Source of the DNA: Streptomyces sp. HUAS CB01
GTDB taxonomy: Bacteria; Actinomycetota; Actinomycetes; Streptomycetales; Streptomycetaceae
DNA length: 64,000 nucleotides
Reading direction: 5' to 3'
Assembly (NCBI RefSeq): GCF_030406905.1
Contig: NZ_CP129137.1
Location: 2,731,001-2,795,000, forward strand
Shown here: one piece after another, positions 43,707 through 52,451 of the stretch
How positions within the stretch are numbered: position 1 is the stretch's first letter
Layout: each line of letters starts with the position of its first letter
Notes under the pieces: generated by a model
The model's input: the letters and a program-made list of their open reading frames with translations, nothing else
Databases searched by the model: none
Told to the model about the DNA's origin: nothing
Made by a program: the position numbers and the translations under genes

Positions 43707-45536
43707 GTGCCCGACCGGACCACCCCGTCCAGACGTTCCGTTCTCGCCGCCACCGCCGTAGGTGCCGCGGCCGCAGCCCTCGCCACCACCCCCGCACACG
43801 CGGGCTCGGCCGACCGCAGCACCACCCGTGCCCGTCTCCGGCGGCTCATCGCCGGGATGAGCCTGGAGGAGAAGGTCGGACAGCTCTTCGTGATGCGCGT
43901 GTACGGGCACTCCGCCACCGCACCCGACCAGGCCGACATCGACGCCAACCTCAAGGAGATCGGGGTCCGTACGGCCGCCGAGCTGATCGAGCGGTACCAC
44001 GTCGGCGGCATCATCTACTTCGTCTGGGCCCACAACACCCGTGACCCGCACCAGATCGCCGAGCTGTCCAACGGGATCCAGCGCGCCGGACTCGCCCAGC
44101 CCACCCCGATCCCGCTGCTGATCTCCACGGACCAGGAGCACGGCATCGTCGCCCGGGTCGGCAAGCCCGCCACCCTCATGCCGGGCGCGATGGCGCTGGG
44201 GGCGGGAGGTTCCCGTTCCGACGCCCGGGAGGCCGCCCGGATCGCGGGCACCGAACTGGCCGCGATGGGCATCCGGCAGAACTACGCGCCGGTCGCCGAC
44301 GTCAACGTCAATCCGGCCAACCCGGTCATCGGGGTGCGGTCGTTCGGCTCCGACCCCCAGGCGGTGGCCGGCCTGGTCGCCTCCCAGGTGCGGGGCTACC
44401 AGGGCGCGGGCATCGCGGCCACGTCCAAGCACTTCCCGGGGCACGGGGACACCGTGTCCGACAGCCACACCTCGCTGCCGACGATCCACCACACCCGCGA
44501 GGAATGGGGGGTGCTGGACGCGCCACCGTTCCGGGCCGCGATCGCCGCGGGCATCCGCTCCATCATGACGGCGCACATCGTCGTCCCGGCGCTCGACCCG
44601 AGCGAGGACCCGGCGACGCTCTCCCGCCCGATCCTCACGGGGATACTGCGCGAGGAACTCGGCTACGACGGCGTCGTCGTCACCGACGCGCTCGACATGG
44701 CGGGCGTGAGGCAGAAGTACGGCGACGACCGGGTCCCGGTGCTGGCGCTGAAGGCCGGCTGCGACCAACTGCTCAACCCGCCCAACCTGAGCGTCGCCTG
44801 GAACGCCGTCCTGCAGGCCGTTCGGAACGGCGAGCTGACCGAGCAGCGCATCGAGGAATCGATCCTGCGCATTCTGCTGCTGAAGTCCGAACTGGGGCTG
44901 TTCCGCAGTCCGTTCGCCAGTCGCGAGGGCGTGGACCGCACCGTGGGCAAGCGGTCGCACCTGGCCGCCGCCGACCGGATCGCCCAGGAGACCACCACCC
45001 TGCTCGCGAACCCGGCCGGTCTGCTGCCGCTCTCCCGCCGCAGCCACCGCAACGTGCTGGTGGTCGGCGCCGATCCGGCCTCCCCGTCCGGGACGACCGG
45101 ACCCCCGACCACCACGCTCGCGAAGGCCTTCACCGAACTGGGCTTCACCGCCACGGCGCTGTCCACCGGCATCACCCCCACGGCCGCCAGGATCGAGGAG
45201 GCGGTGGCCGCGGCGGCGGGGAAGGACGTCGTGGTCGTCGGCACGTACAACGTATCGGCGACCAGTCCGCAGCGGACCCTGGTCTCCCGGCTGGCGGCCA
45301 CCGGCGTCCCGGTGGTCACGGTCGCCATCCGCAATCCGTACGACGTCGCGCAGCTGACCGGATTCGCGGCCTCCCTGGCGACGTACAGCTGGACGGACGT
45401 CGAACTGCGGGCGGCGGTGCGGGTGATCGCGGGCCGGGCCGAGCCCGAGGGGCGGCTTCCCGTACCGGTGCAGCGCGCCGACGACCCGACGCAGGTGCTG
45501 TACCCCGTCGGACACGGCCTGAGGTATCAGACGTAG
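43707..45536 (+). CDS. Tat-secreted GH3 beta-N-acetylhexosaminidase-like glycosidase
   Basis: A 609-residue glycoside hydrolase family 3 protein from GTG 43707 (GAAGGAG upstream). The N-terminus has a twin-arginine signal SRRSVLAATAV followed by an Ala-rich core ending AHAG, so it is probably folded before export. The GH3 domain shows MSLEEKVGQLFV, the N-acetylhexosaminidase motif KHFPGHGDT at about 240 with DSHTSLP, and the nucleophile Asp in VVTDALDMAG at about 325. A C-terminal GH3-C-like domain (NVLVVGADPAS, DVVVVGTYNVS) follows. It likely trims amino-sugar glycans or muropeptides outside the cell. Confidence 0.94.
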   Translation: MPDRTTPSRRSVLAATAVGAAAAALATTPAHAGSADRSTTRARLRRLIAGMSLEEKVGQLFVMRVYGHSATAPDQADIDANLKEIGVRTAAELIERYHVGGIIYFVWAHNTRDPHQIAELSNGIQRAGLAQPTPIPLLISTDQEHGIVARVGKPATLMPGAMALGAGGSRSDAREAARIAGTELAAMGIRQNYAPVADVNVNPANPVIGVRSFGSDPQAVAGLVASQVRGYQGAGIAATSKHFPGHGDTVSDSHTSLPTIHHTREEWGVLDAPPFRAAIAAGIRSIMTAHIVVPALDPSEDPATLSRPILTGILREELGYDGVVVTDALDMAGVRQKYGDDRVPVLALKAGCDQLLNPPNLSVAWNAVLQAVRNGELTEQRIEESILRILLLKSELGLFRSPFASREGVDRTVGKRSHLAAADRIAQETTTLLANPAGLLPLSRRSHRNVLVVGADPASPSGTTGPPTTTLAKAFTELGFTATALSTGITPTAARIEEAVAAAAGKDVVVVGTYNVSATSPQRTLVSRLAATGVPVVTVAIRNPYDVAQLTGFAASLATYSWTDVELRAAVRVIAGRAEPEGRLPVPVQRADDPTQVLYPVGHGLRYQT

Positions 45537-45554
45537 CGCGGCGTACGCCGCGCT
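45535..45554 (+). terminator. Perfect palindrome at GH3 stop codon
   Basis: AGCGCGGCGTACGCCGCGCT is a 20-base perfect palindrome that starts within the GH3 stop codon. It probably contributes to termination. Confidence 0.5.
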
Positions 45555-45584
45555 GCCGGCGCACCACCCTCACGCGGCGGAAAG

Positions 45585-45646
45585 CCCCCTGCTCCCCTGG
45601 CGTGTACCCGCACCCGCGGGCCACGCTGGAGCGACCGAGCAGGGGG
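45585..45646 (+). promoter_or_regulatory. RNA hairpin sequestering ribosome site of lipoprotein gene
   Basis: CCCCCTGCTC (45585-45594) is a perfect 10-base complement of GAGCAGGGGG (45637-45646), which contains the Shine-Dalgarno AGGGGG of the gene starting at 45651. A second stem, CTGGCGTG/CACGCTGG (45597-45604, 45622-45629), stacks inside. The structure could shut translation or end the upstream transcript. Confidence 0.6.
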
Positions 45647-45650
45647 ATCC

Positions 45651-46265
45651 ATGCACGTACGGCGTCTTTGGGTGGGGGTGGTGTGCGCCGTGCTCGTCTC
45701 CTGCCGGACGGTCTCCGGCGACGGGAGCGAGGGCTCCCAGGAGCGCGGGAAGGCGACGGCTGCGGCGCCGTCCGCGCCCGGCGCGCAGTTCCTCGGCCCG
45801 GGGGACTGCAGCGGCCGCGGCCGCGCCGACGTCCGTGAGGTGCCCTGCACCAGTGAGAAGGCGACGGCGCGCGTGATCGCCCGCCATGACGGCCGCCAGA
45901 AGGACGGGCCGGCCTGCCCCGCCGTCACGGACTTCGTGCTGCACATCTCGGAGCACCGGCCGGCGTTCGACGAGGACGGCGACGGTTCGGTGCCGCGGGG
46001 ATACGCCTGCATGCGCAATCTGGAGCAGCCGCATCCCGGTGATCCCGGGGGCGGAGGCGGACCGCACACGGTCGTCGGCGACTGCCTCCACTCCTCCCGC
46101 AAGGGGCAGGTGGAGGAGACCGCTTGCGACGGGTCCGGAGAGCACCGGCCCGGTTTCACCGTGGTGTCGGCCGTGGACGAGCGATCCGAGTGCCCGCCGT
46201 CGACCGATCTGTTCGTGGAACTGCCCGCCGGCGAAAGGCCGGTGGGCTGCGCCCGCCGCCTCTGA
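45651..46265 (+). CDS. Small lipoprotein of unknown function
   Basis: A 204-residue protein from ATG 45651 with AGGGGG 4 bases upstream. The N-terminus MHVRRLWVGVVCAVLVSC has a lipobox LVSC (Cys 18), so it is lipid-anchored. The domain has several Cys (GDCSGRG, VPCTSEKA, PACPAVTD, YACMRNL, GDCLHSS, ETACDG) suggesting disulphides, and the layout recalls Streptomyces LppU-like lipoproteins. No catalytic motif was seen. The ribosome site lies inside a strong predicted hairpin. It converges on the S37 peptidase gene. Confidence 0.75.
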   Translation: MHVRRLWVGVVCAVLVSCRTVSGDGSEGSQERGKATAAAPSAPGAQFLGPGDCSGRGRADVREVPCTSEKATARVIARHDGRQKDGPACPAVTDFVLHISEHRPAFDEDGDGSVPRGYACMRNLEQPHPGDPGGGGGPHTVVGDCLHSSRKGQVEETACDGSGEHRPGFTVVSAVDERSECPPSTDLFVELPAGERPVGCARRL

Positions 46266-46362
46266 CCCGGCGCGTCGCGAGTCGTCGGCGGCGGGGCACA
46301 GCCCACCGGTCACCAGGCACTGGTCACGGGTCCCGGCTCACGGGGCCCGGTCCCGGTGCCGG

Positions 46363-47817
46363 TCACGGGCGCAGCGTCGGCTCCCGCTCGATGTCCTGCT
46401 TGTCGAGCTTCGTGTCGGGCTTCGTCAGCCGCTTCGCCTTGGCCGGGTCCTCCTGGACGGCGGCCGGGGCGACGCCCGCCCACTGAAGGATCCGGGCGGT
46501 GGCCTTGGCCCGCTGGTCCGCCTTCAGGCCGGCGACGTTGGCACCGTGGTTGGCGCCGGGAGCGGTGAAGACGTAGCTGTCACGCGCGCCCTTGCCGAGC
46601 CGGAACGGTTCGGCACCCCACGGGTCGTTCTCGCCGTAGACGAACAGCATCTGCCGTGCGTGGTGGCGGACCCAGCCGTCCACGTCGTCCATCACCCACG
46701 GCTTGAAGCGCATGGGGATGTCCCGCGGCACGAAGTTGCGCGGCGCCTGGTAGCCGTAACGGCTCAGGCCCTTGAGATGGGGCAGCTCGATGGACGGTGC
46801 GCCGAGCTCCGTGCCCGCCTGGTAGTAGTACGGCGTGTACGGCTCCAGGCCCTGATCGGTGTAGAAGGAGAAGCCGGAGATCGCGTCGACGCTGTCCCAG
46901 ATCTCCTGGTCCGAGGCGGTCGCCGCGGCCGGGACGGACGCGCAGTCGGCCGCCAGGCTGTACTGCCAGAAGGCCCAGGTGTAGTCGAGGACCACAGCCT
47001 CGAACGCCTTGTCGAGCGAGCCGATCGTCTTGAAGGTGTAGCCGTTGTCGGCCGCGTACTGCGTGTACAGCGCCTCCAGCGACTCACGGCGGACGAGCGC
47101 CTCGCGCTGCACCGCGTTCAGCCTGTCGCGGCACTCGGCGGTGCCGACCTTCTCGAAGAACCGGTCGTAGGCGGAGTCCTCGTTGTTGTTCACGTCGTTC
47201 GGCGCGACGTAGGCGACGACACCGTCCATGTCCCGCGGGTAGAAGCGCTCGTAGTACGTGGCGGTCATGCCGCCCTTCGAGCCGCCCGTGGCGATCCACT
47301 TCTTGCCGTAGATCTTCTTCAGCGCGGTGAAGACGCGGTGCTGGTCGCTGGCGGCCTGCCAGATGTCGAGCTTGGACCAGTCGGCCGGGTCTGGCCGCGA
47401 CGGGCTGAAGTACCGGTACTCCAGGTCCACCTGGTTGCCGTCGACGATCTGGGTGGGCTCACGCCGGCGCGGGGTCGTGCCGACGTTGTAGCCGCTCGTG
47501 TAGAAGACGGTCGGACGGGTGGTGTCCTTGTGCAGCACGGTGATGCGCTGCTTGAACGTGCCCTTGGACGGGCGCCGGTGGTCGACCGGCTGGGTGTAGT
47601 TGAGGACGAAGTAGCGGTAGCCGGGGTACGGCTTCTCCTCGATGAGGCTCATCCCGGGGATCGCGAGGATCCGCTCCTTGATGTCCTGGGACGTGACGCC
47701 CTTGGGCGCCGCGGGTGAGCCGATGGCGGGTTCGGCGGCGGTGGCCGCGCTCGCCGTCGTCCCTGCGCCACCTATGAGCACCACGAGCGACAGCAGCCAT
47801 CTCAGTGTTTTCCGCAT
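46363..47817 (-). CDS. Secreted S37-family tripeptidyl/prolyl aminopeptidase
   Basis: A 484-residue secreted peptidase from ATG 47817; AGGGGAG lies 7 bases upstream, which favours it over GTG 47823. A signal peptide (about 1-30) is followed by the PS-10 family domain: NYTQPVDHRRPSKGTFKQRI, HRVFTALKKIYGKKWIATGGSKGGMTATYYERFYP with the catalytic Ser at about 180, and VYGENDPWGAEPF and APGANHGANVAGL, which supply the Asp and His. The S37 family contains the Streptomyces mycelium tripeptidyl aminopeptidases. It would digest extracellular peptides. Confidence 0.93.
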   Translation of the reverse strand: MRKTLRWLLSLVVLIGGAGTTASAATAAEPAIGSPAAPKGVTSQDIKERILAIPGMSLIEEKPYPGYRYFVLNYTQPVDHRRPSKGTFKQRITVLHKDTTRPTVFYTSGYNVGTTPRRREPTQIVDGNQVDLEYRYFSPSRPDPADWSKLDIWQAASDQHRVFTALKKIYGKKWIATGGSKGGMTATYYERFYPRDMDGVVAYVAPNDVNNNEDSAYDRFFEKVGTAECRDRLNAVQREALVRRESLEALYTQYAADNGYTFKTIGSLDKAFEAVVLDYTWAFWQYSLAADCASVPAAATASDQEIWDSVDAISGFSFYTDQGLEPYTPYYYQAGTELGAPSIELPHLKGLSRYGYQAPRNFVPRDIPMRFKPWVMDDVDGWVRHHARQMLFVYGENDPWGAEPFRLGKGARDSYVFTAPGANHGANVAGLKADQRAKATARILQWAGVAPAAVQEDPAKAKRLTKPDTKLDKQDIEREPTLRP

Positions 47818-47916
47818 GCACACACTCCCCTTGGTTCACAGCGGTCGCGGTGAACCTAGCGGGGGCAATGCTCATATGGCCAGGGTGAGTTGAACGGGAG
47901 TACGAAACCGGCACCC

Positions 47917-48297
47917 TCAGCACAGCATCCAGCCGGTCGAGGCGCTCTTTCCGGCGACGGTGCCGGACACCCGGACGCAGCGGTTGAGGGCGTGCACGGT
48001 GACGGGCCCCGCATGCCGGGTGAACCGCCCCCTGTCCACGACGGCGCGCCCGCCACGCGGCTGGAGGGACACCGACATCGCCCGTAGGGCGCCGGGCCGT
48101 CGGACGACGGTCAGGGCGCAGACGAGAGTCCGCTTCTTGTAGATGCGCAGCTCTCCCGTGGGGAACCCGATCGCCTTCACGGGACGGCCGGAGCAGACGG
48201 ATGCGGCTTCCGCCCGCTGGACCCCCGGTCCGGGCAGGGAGAGGGCACCGACGATCGTGAGCACGGCGAGTACACGCCTCAGCAGCTTCCCGAACAC
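47917..48297 (-). CDS. Small secreted Cys-rich protein
   Basis: A 126-residue protein from GTG 48297 (GGGAGGG upstream). It has a 31-residue signal peptide (VLAVLTIVGALSLPGPGVQRAEA) and a mature part with four Cys (SVCSG, LVCAL, NRCVRV, and a C-terminal WMLC), likely two disulphides. Conserved-looking ELRIYKKRTLVCALTVVR and GRAVVDRGRFTRHAGP suggest a small beta domain. I do not recognise the family. It lies upstream of the S37 peptidase on the same strand, 99 bases away, so both may be expressed in the same growth phase. Confidence 0.75.
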   Translation of the reverse strand: MFGKLLRRVLAVLTIVGALSLPGPGVQRAEAASVCSGRPVKAIGFPTGELRIYKKRTLVCALTVVRRPGALRAMSVSLQPRGGRAVVDRGRFTRHAGPVTVHALNRCVRVSGTVAGKSASTGWMLC

Positions 48298-48340
48298 ACT
48301 TTCTGCCCTCCCGCATCAGCCGTACTGACGTACGACGCAA

Positions 48341-48373
48341 CCGGGGCGCGGACGGTTGCCGTCCGCACCCCGG
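48341..48373 (-). terminator. Terminator of fused ABC transporter gene
   Basis: A 15-bp stem with one mismatch (CCGGGGCGCGGACGG / CCGTCCGCACCCCGG) and a 3-base loop lies about 140 bases beyond the ABC gene stop and just upstream of the small secreted protein gene. Confidence 0.55.
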
Positions 48374-48509
48374 AAGCGCGGAACCCGTCGTCCCTGGAAG
48401 GGCAGACCCGACGAAGAGGTGCGGAACCCGTCGCGCCGAGCGCCGGAACGTGCTCGGGACGGGCGGTTGCAGGACCGGCCCGTACGGCCGGGGCCGGGCC
48501 CCACCCCGC

Positions 48510-51500
48510 TCAGGACCGGGACGCTGCGGGCTCCTCCTCGCCGATGAAGGTCCGCCACAGCTCGGCGTACCGCCCTCCCCGCGCGAGCAGTCGGTCGTGC
48601 GTGCCGTCCTCGACCACCCGGCCGTGCGCCATGACGACGACCCGGTCCGCGCGGGCAGCGGTGGTGAGGCGGTGCGCGACGACCAGCGTGGTACGGCGGC
48701 CGGTGAGCCGGTCGGTGGCCTGGTTCACCTGCGCCTCGGTCGCCAGGTCGAGCGCCGCCGTCGCCTCGTCGAGCAGCAGCACGTCCGGGTCGACCAGTTC
48801 GGCCCGGGCCAGGGCGATGAGCTGGCGCTGGCCGGCGGAGAGGTTGCGGCCGCGTTCGGCGACCTCGTGGAGGTAGCCGCCCTCCAGGGTGGCGATCATG
48901 TCGTGGGCGCCCACGGCACGGGCCGCGGCCTCCACCTCTGCGTCGCTCGCGCCCGGGCGCCCGTACGCGATGGCGTCACGGACCGTGCCGGAGAAGAGAT
49001 ACGCCTCCTGCGGCACCACACCGAGCCGGTGCCGGTAGGACGTCAGGTCCAGGTCCCGCAGATCGGTGCCGTCGACGGTGACGCGTCCGCTCGTCGGGTC
49101 GTAGAACCGCGCCACCAGCTTGACCAGCGTGGACTTGCCCGCGCCCGTCTCGCCGACGAACGCGACCGTCTGTCCGGCCGGGATCCGCAGGTCGACGCCG
49201 CTGAGCGCCGCCTCCCCGCCCCCGTCGCCGCCGGCGTACGCGAAGGAGACGTTCTCGAAGGCGATGTCACCGCGCAGCGAGAGCACGTCCAGGGGCTCAC
49301 GGGACTGCTTCGTCGACGTCGGCTCCCGCAGCAGCTCCTGGATCCGGCCGAGCGACACGGTGGCCTGCTGGTAGCCGTCGAAGACCTGGGACAGCTGCTG
49401 CACCGGGGCGAAGAACAGATCGATGTAGAGCAGATAGGCGACGAGCGCGCCCGTGGTGAGCGTGCCCGCCTCGATCCGGCCGGCGCCCACGATCAGCACG
49501 GCCGCCACGGCGACGGAGGACAGCAGTTGCACGAAGGGGAAGTACACGGAGATCAGCCACTGGCCGCGCACCCGCGCCTCGCGGTAGCTCTCGCTGCGCT
49601 CGGCGAACCGCCGGTTGCCGGACCGCTCGCGGCGGAACGCCTGCAGGATGCGCAGTCCGCTCACCGACTCCTGGAGGTCGGCGTTGACGACGCTGATCCG
49701 CTCGCGCGCCAGCTCGTACGCCTTCACCGACTGGCGGCGGAAGAAGTACGTGCCGACGACCAGGACGGGCAGTGTCGCGAAGACCACGAGGGCCAGCTGG
49801 AGGTCGAGCGCGACCAGGGCGACCATGATCCCGAAGAAGGTGACGACGGAGACGAACGCGGTGACCAGACCGGTCTGCAGGAAGGTCGAGAGCGCGTCCA
49901 CGTCCGTGGTCATGCGGGTCATGATCCGTCCGGTCAGCTCGCGCTCGTAGAAGTCGAGGCCGAGCCGCTGCAGCTGCGCGAAGATCTTGAGCCGCAGGGC
50001 GTAGAGGATGCGCTCGCCCGTGCGCCCCGTCATCCGCGTGGCGCCGATCTGGCCGGCCCACTGGACGAGCACGGTCAGCAGCGCCAGGGCGGAGGCCACC
50101 CAGACCGCGGTCATCGCGGCCTGCTCGACACCGTCGTCGATGCCGTGCCGGATCAGCACCGGCAGCAGCAGGCCCATGCCCGCGTCGACGGCGACCAGCA
50201 GCAGGCTGAAGAGCAGCGGCAGTCCGAAGCCGCGCAGCAACCTGCGCAGGTCGTACGTGTCCTCGGGGGTCACCGCGCGGACCTCGTCGACCTGGGGAGT
50301 GTCGTCGGCCGGAGGAAGCGCCGCGACCTGGGCGAGGAGCTCAGGGGTGGCGCCGGCCACCTCGTCCTCCTCCTCTTCCTCCTTGCGGACCCACAGCGGG
50401 GGCGTGATGCCGCGCTCGGCGTCGAACTCGGCGTCCATCTCGGCACGGAGGGTGCGGTCCTCCGGGATCTCGACGGGGAGCCTGTGGCCCGGGGAGACCC
50501 CGCCCATCTCGTCCGGGTCGGTGAGCAGCCGCCGGTACAGCGCGGATCGTTCCTGCAGTTCCTCGTGGGTGCCGATGTCGGCGAGCCGGCCGCCGTCGAG
50601 GACGGCGATGCGGTCGGCCAGGCCGAGGGTGGACCGGCGGTGGGCGATCAGCAGGGTGGTGCGTCCGGCCATCACCCCGCGCAGCGCCTCGTGGATCTCG
50701 TGCTCGACCCGGGCGTCGACGGCGGAGGTGGCGTCGTCGAGCAGCAGCAGCCGGGGGTCGGCGAGGATCGCGCGGGCGAGGGCGATCCGCTGGCGCTGGC
50801 CACCGGACAGGGTGAGGCCCTGCTCGCCGACCTTGGTGTCGTATCCGTCCGGGAGCTCGCTGATGAAACGGTCCGCCTGTGCCGTCCGGGCGGCCTCGAC
50901 GATCTCCTCGTCCGTCGCGTCCGGCTTTCCGAAGGCGATGTTGGAGCGGACGGTGTCGGAGAACAGGAAGCTGTCCTCCGGTACGAGCCCGACGGCGGCC
51001 CGCAGCGACTCCAGGGTGAGTTCGCGGACGTCGTGGCCGCCGACGAGGACCGCGCCGTGCGTGACGTCGTAGAAGCGCGGCAGCAGCAGCGACACGGTGG
51101 ACTTGCCACTGCCCGAGGAGCCGACGACGGCGACGGTCTCGCCGGACCGGATCTCCAGGGAGAAGCCGTCGAGGACGGGCCGGGCGCCCTCCCCGTCCCC
51201 GTAGGAGAAGCCGACGTCGTCGAACTCGACGGTCGCCGGGGCGTCGGCCGGGAGCTCCTTGGTGCCGTCCTCGATCCCCGGCTCGGTGTCGATCAGCTCC
51301 AGGACGCGCTCGACACCGGCCCGGGCCTGCTGGCCCACGGTGAGGACCATGGCCAGCATCCGCACGGGTCCGACGAGCTGCGCGAGGTAGGTCGAGAAGG
51401 CGACGAAGGTGCCGAGGGTGATCTGCCCGCGGGTGGCCAGCCAGCCCCCGACCGCCAGCATCGCCACCTGGCCGAGCGCGGGCACGGCCTGCAGCGCCGG

Positions 51501-52241
51501 GGTGTAGACGGCGTTCAGCCTGACCGTGCGCAACCGTCCGGCGAAGAGTCTGCGGCTGACGTCCCTGAGCTTGCCGGTCTCCTGGTCCTCCTGGCCGAAG
51601 CCCTTGACGACCCGCACCCCGGAGACGGCTCCGTCGACGACCCCGGCGACCCCGGCGGCCTGCTGCTGCGCGTACCAGGTGGCGGGGTGGAGCCTCACCC
51701 GGCTGCGTCTGGCGATGAACCACAGGGCGGGGGCGACGGCCAGTGCGACCAGGGTGAGCGGCGGCGACAGCCAGGCCATGACGCCGAGGGAGACGAAGAA
51801 GAGCACGAAGTTCCCGATGGTCATCGGGAGCATGAAGAGCAGGCCCTGGATCAGCTGGAGGTCGCTGGTGGCGCGGCCGACGACCTGCCCGGTGGAGAGC
51901 TCGTCCTGGCGGCGACCGTCGAGCCGGCTGATGGTCCGGAACATGTCGGTGCGCAGGTCGTGCTGGACGTCGAGGGCGAGCCGGCCGCCGTAGTAGCGGC
52001 GCACGTAGGTGAGCGCGTAGACGACCAGTGCCGCGGCGAGCAGCAGGCCCGTCCAGACGGCCAGTGACCGTGAGTGATCGTCGATGACGTCGTCGATCAC
52101 CACCTTGATGATCAGCGGGACGATGGCCACGACCGCCATGCCGACGAGGGACGAGGCCAGTGCGAGCACGACGTTCCGCCGGTACCGCCAGGCGTAACCG
52201 GCCAGTCTCCGTGCCCACGATCGCTCTGCCGCCGCCGTCAC
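48510..52241 (-). CDS. Fused ABC multidrug exporter (TMD-NBD-TMD-NBD)
   Basis: A 1243-residue protein from GTG 52241 (GGGGAGG upstream), equal to two half-exporters in one chain. Each half has six TMs and an ATPase. NBD1: Walker A GSSGSGKST at about 374, signature LSGGQRQRIA, Walker B LLLLDDATSAVD. NBD2: Walker A GETGAGKST at about 1035, signature LSAGQRQLIA, Walker B VLLLDEATAALD. In NBD1 the Walker B is followed by Asp (DDATS) where most ABC ATPases have the catalytic Glu; NBD2 has the Glu. This asymmetry suggests one degenerate ATP site. The linker (about 600-640) is acidic with EEEEEDE. The substrate is unknown. Confidence 0.93.
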   Translation of the reverse strand: MTAAAERSWARRLAGYAWRYRRNVVLALASSLVGMAVVAIVPLIIKVVIDDVIDDHSRSLAVWTGLLLAAALVVYALTYVRRYYGGRLALDVQHDLRTDMFRTISRLDGRRQDELSTGQVVGRATSDLQLIQGLLFMLPMTIGNFVLFFVSLGVMAWLSPPLTLVALAVAPALWFIARRSRVRLHPATWYAQQQAAGVAGVVDGAVSGVRVVKGFGQEDQETGKLRDVSRRLFAGRLRTVRLNAVYTPALQAVPALGQVAMLAVGGWLATRGQITLGTFVAFSTYLAQLVGPVRMLAMVLTVGQQARAGVERVLELIDTEPGIEDGTKELPADAPATVEFDDVGFSYGDGEGARPVLDGFSLEIRSGETVAVVGSSGSGKSTVSLLLPRFYDVTHGAVLVGGHDVRELTLESLRAAVGLVPEDSFLFSDTVRSNIAFGKPDATDEEIVEAARTAQADRFISELPDGYDTKVGEQGLTLSGGQRQRIALARAILADPRLLLLDDATSAVDARVEHEIHEALRGVMAGRTTLLIAHRRSTLGLADRIAVLDGGRLADIGTHEELQERSALYRRLLTDPDEMGGVSPGHRLPVEIPEDRTLRAEMDAEFDAERGITPPLWVRKEEEEEDEVAGATPELLAQVAALPPADDTPQVDEVRAVTPEDTYDLRRLLRGFGLPLLFSLLLVAVDAGMGLLLPVLIRHGIDDGVEQAAMTAVWVASALALLTVLVQWAGQIGATRMTGRTGERILYALRLKIFAQLQRLGLDFYERELTGRIMTRMTTDVDALSTFLQTGLVTAFVSVVTFFGIMVALVALDLQLALVVFATLPVLVVGTYFFRRQSVKAYELARERISVVNADLQESVSGLRILQAFRRERSGNRRFAERSESYREARVRGQWLISVYFPFVQLLSSVAVAAVLIVGAGRIEAGTLTTGALVAYLLYIDLFFAPVQQLSQVFDGYQQATVSLGRIQELLREPTSTKQSREPLDVLSLRGDIAFENVSFAYAGGDGGGEAALSGVDLRIPAGQTVAFVGETGAGKSTLVKLVARFYDPTSGRVTVDGTDLRDLDLTSYRHRLGVVPQEAYLFSGTVRDAIAYGRPGASDAEVEAAARAVGAHDMIATLEGGYLHEVAERGRNLSAGQRQLIALARAELVDPDVLLLDEATAALDLATEAQVNQATDRLTGRRTTLVVAHRLTTAARADRVVVMAHGRVVEDGTHDRLLARGGRYAELWRTFIGEEEPAASRS

Positions 52242-52330
52242 CGGTTGCCTCCCCGTCGTCCTGTGCTGCCGGAAGGCACCAACGCGGCCCGCGCCCGATT
52301 TCATCCCGCCGCAACACGACGCGACGAGAG

Positions 52331-52362
52331 AACGGTCCCTGGTCCCAGGACCAGGGACCGTT
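52331..52362 (-). terminator. Terminator downstream of beta-lactamase-like gene
   Basis: A perfect 13-bp inverted repeat (AACGGTCCCTGGT / ACCAGGGACCGTT) with a 6-base loop, 90 bases beyond the stop. Confidence 0.75.
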
Positions 52363-52451
52363 CCCCGGGGCTCGCGGGCTCATGGACCCACGGGCCGATG
52401 GGCGCGCGGGCTCACGGGCCCCGCGCCCGTGGGGGTGCGGGGCCCGGCCCG

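Noticed and set aside
48450..52067. A 1205-codon plus-strand frame opposite the ABC exporter
   Set aside because: Composition (Gly, Asp, Arg, Val, Gln) is that of an antisense shadow; the ABC gene on the other strand has all motifs.
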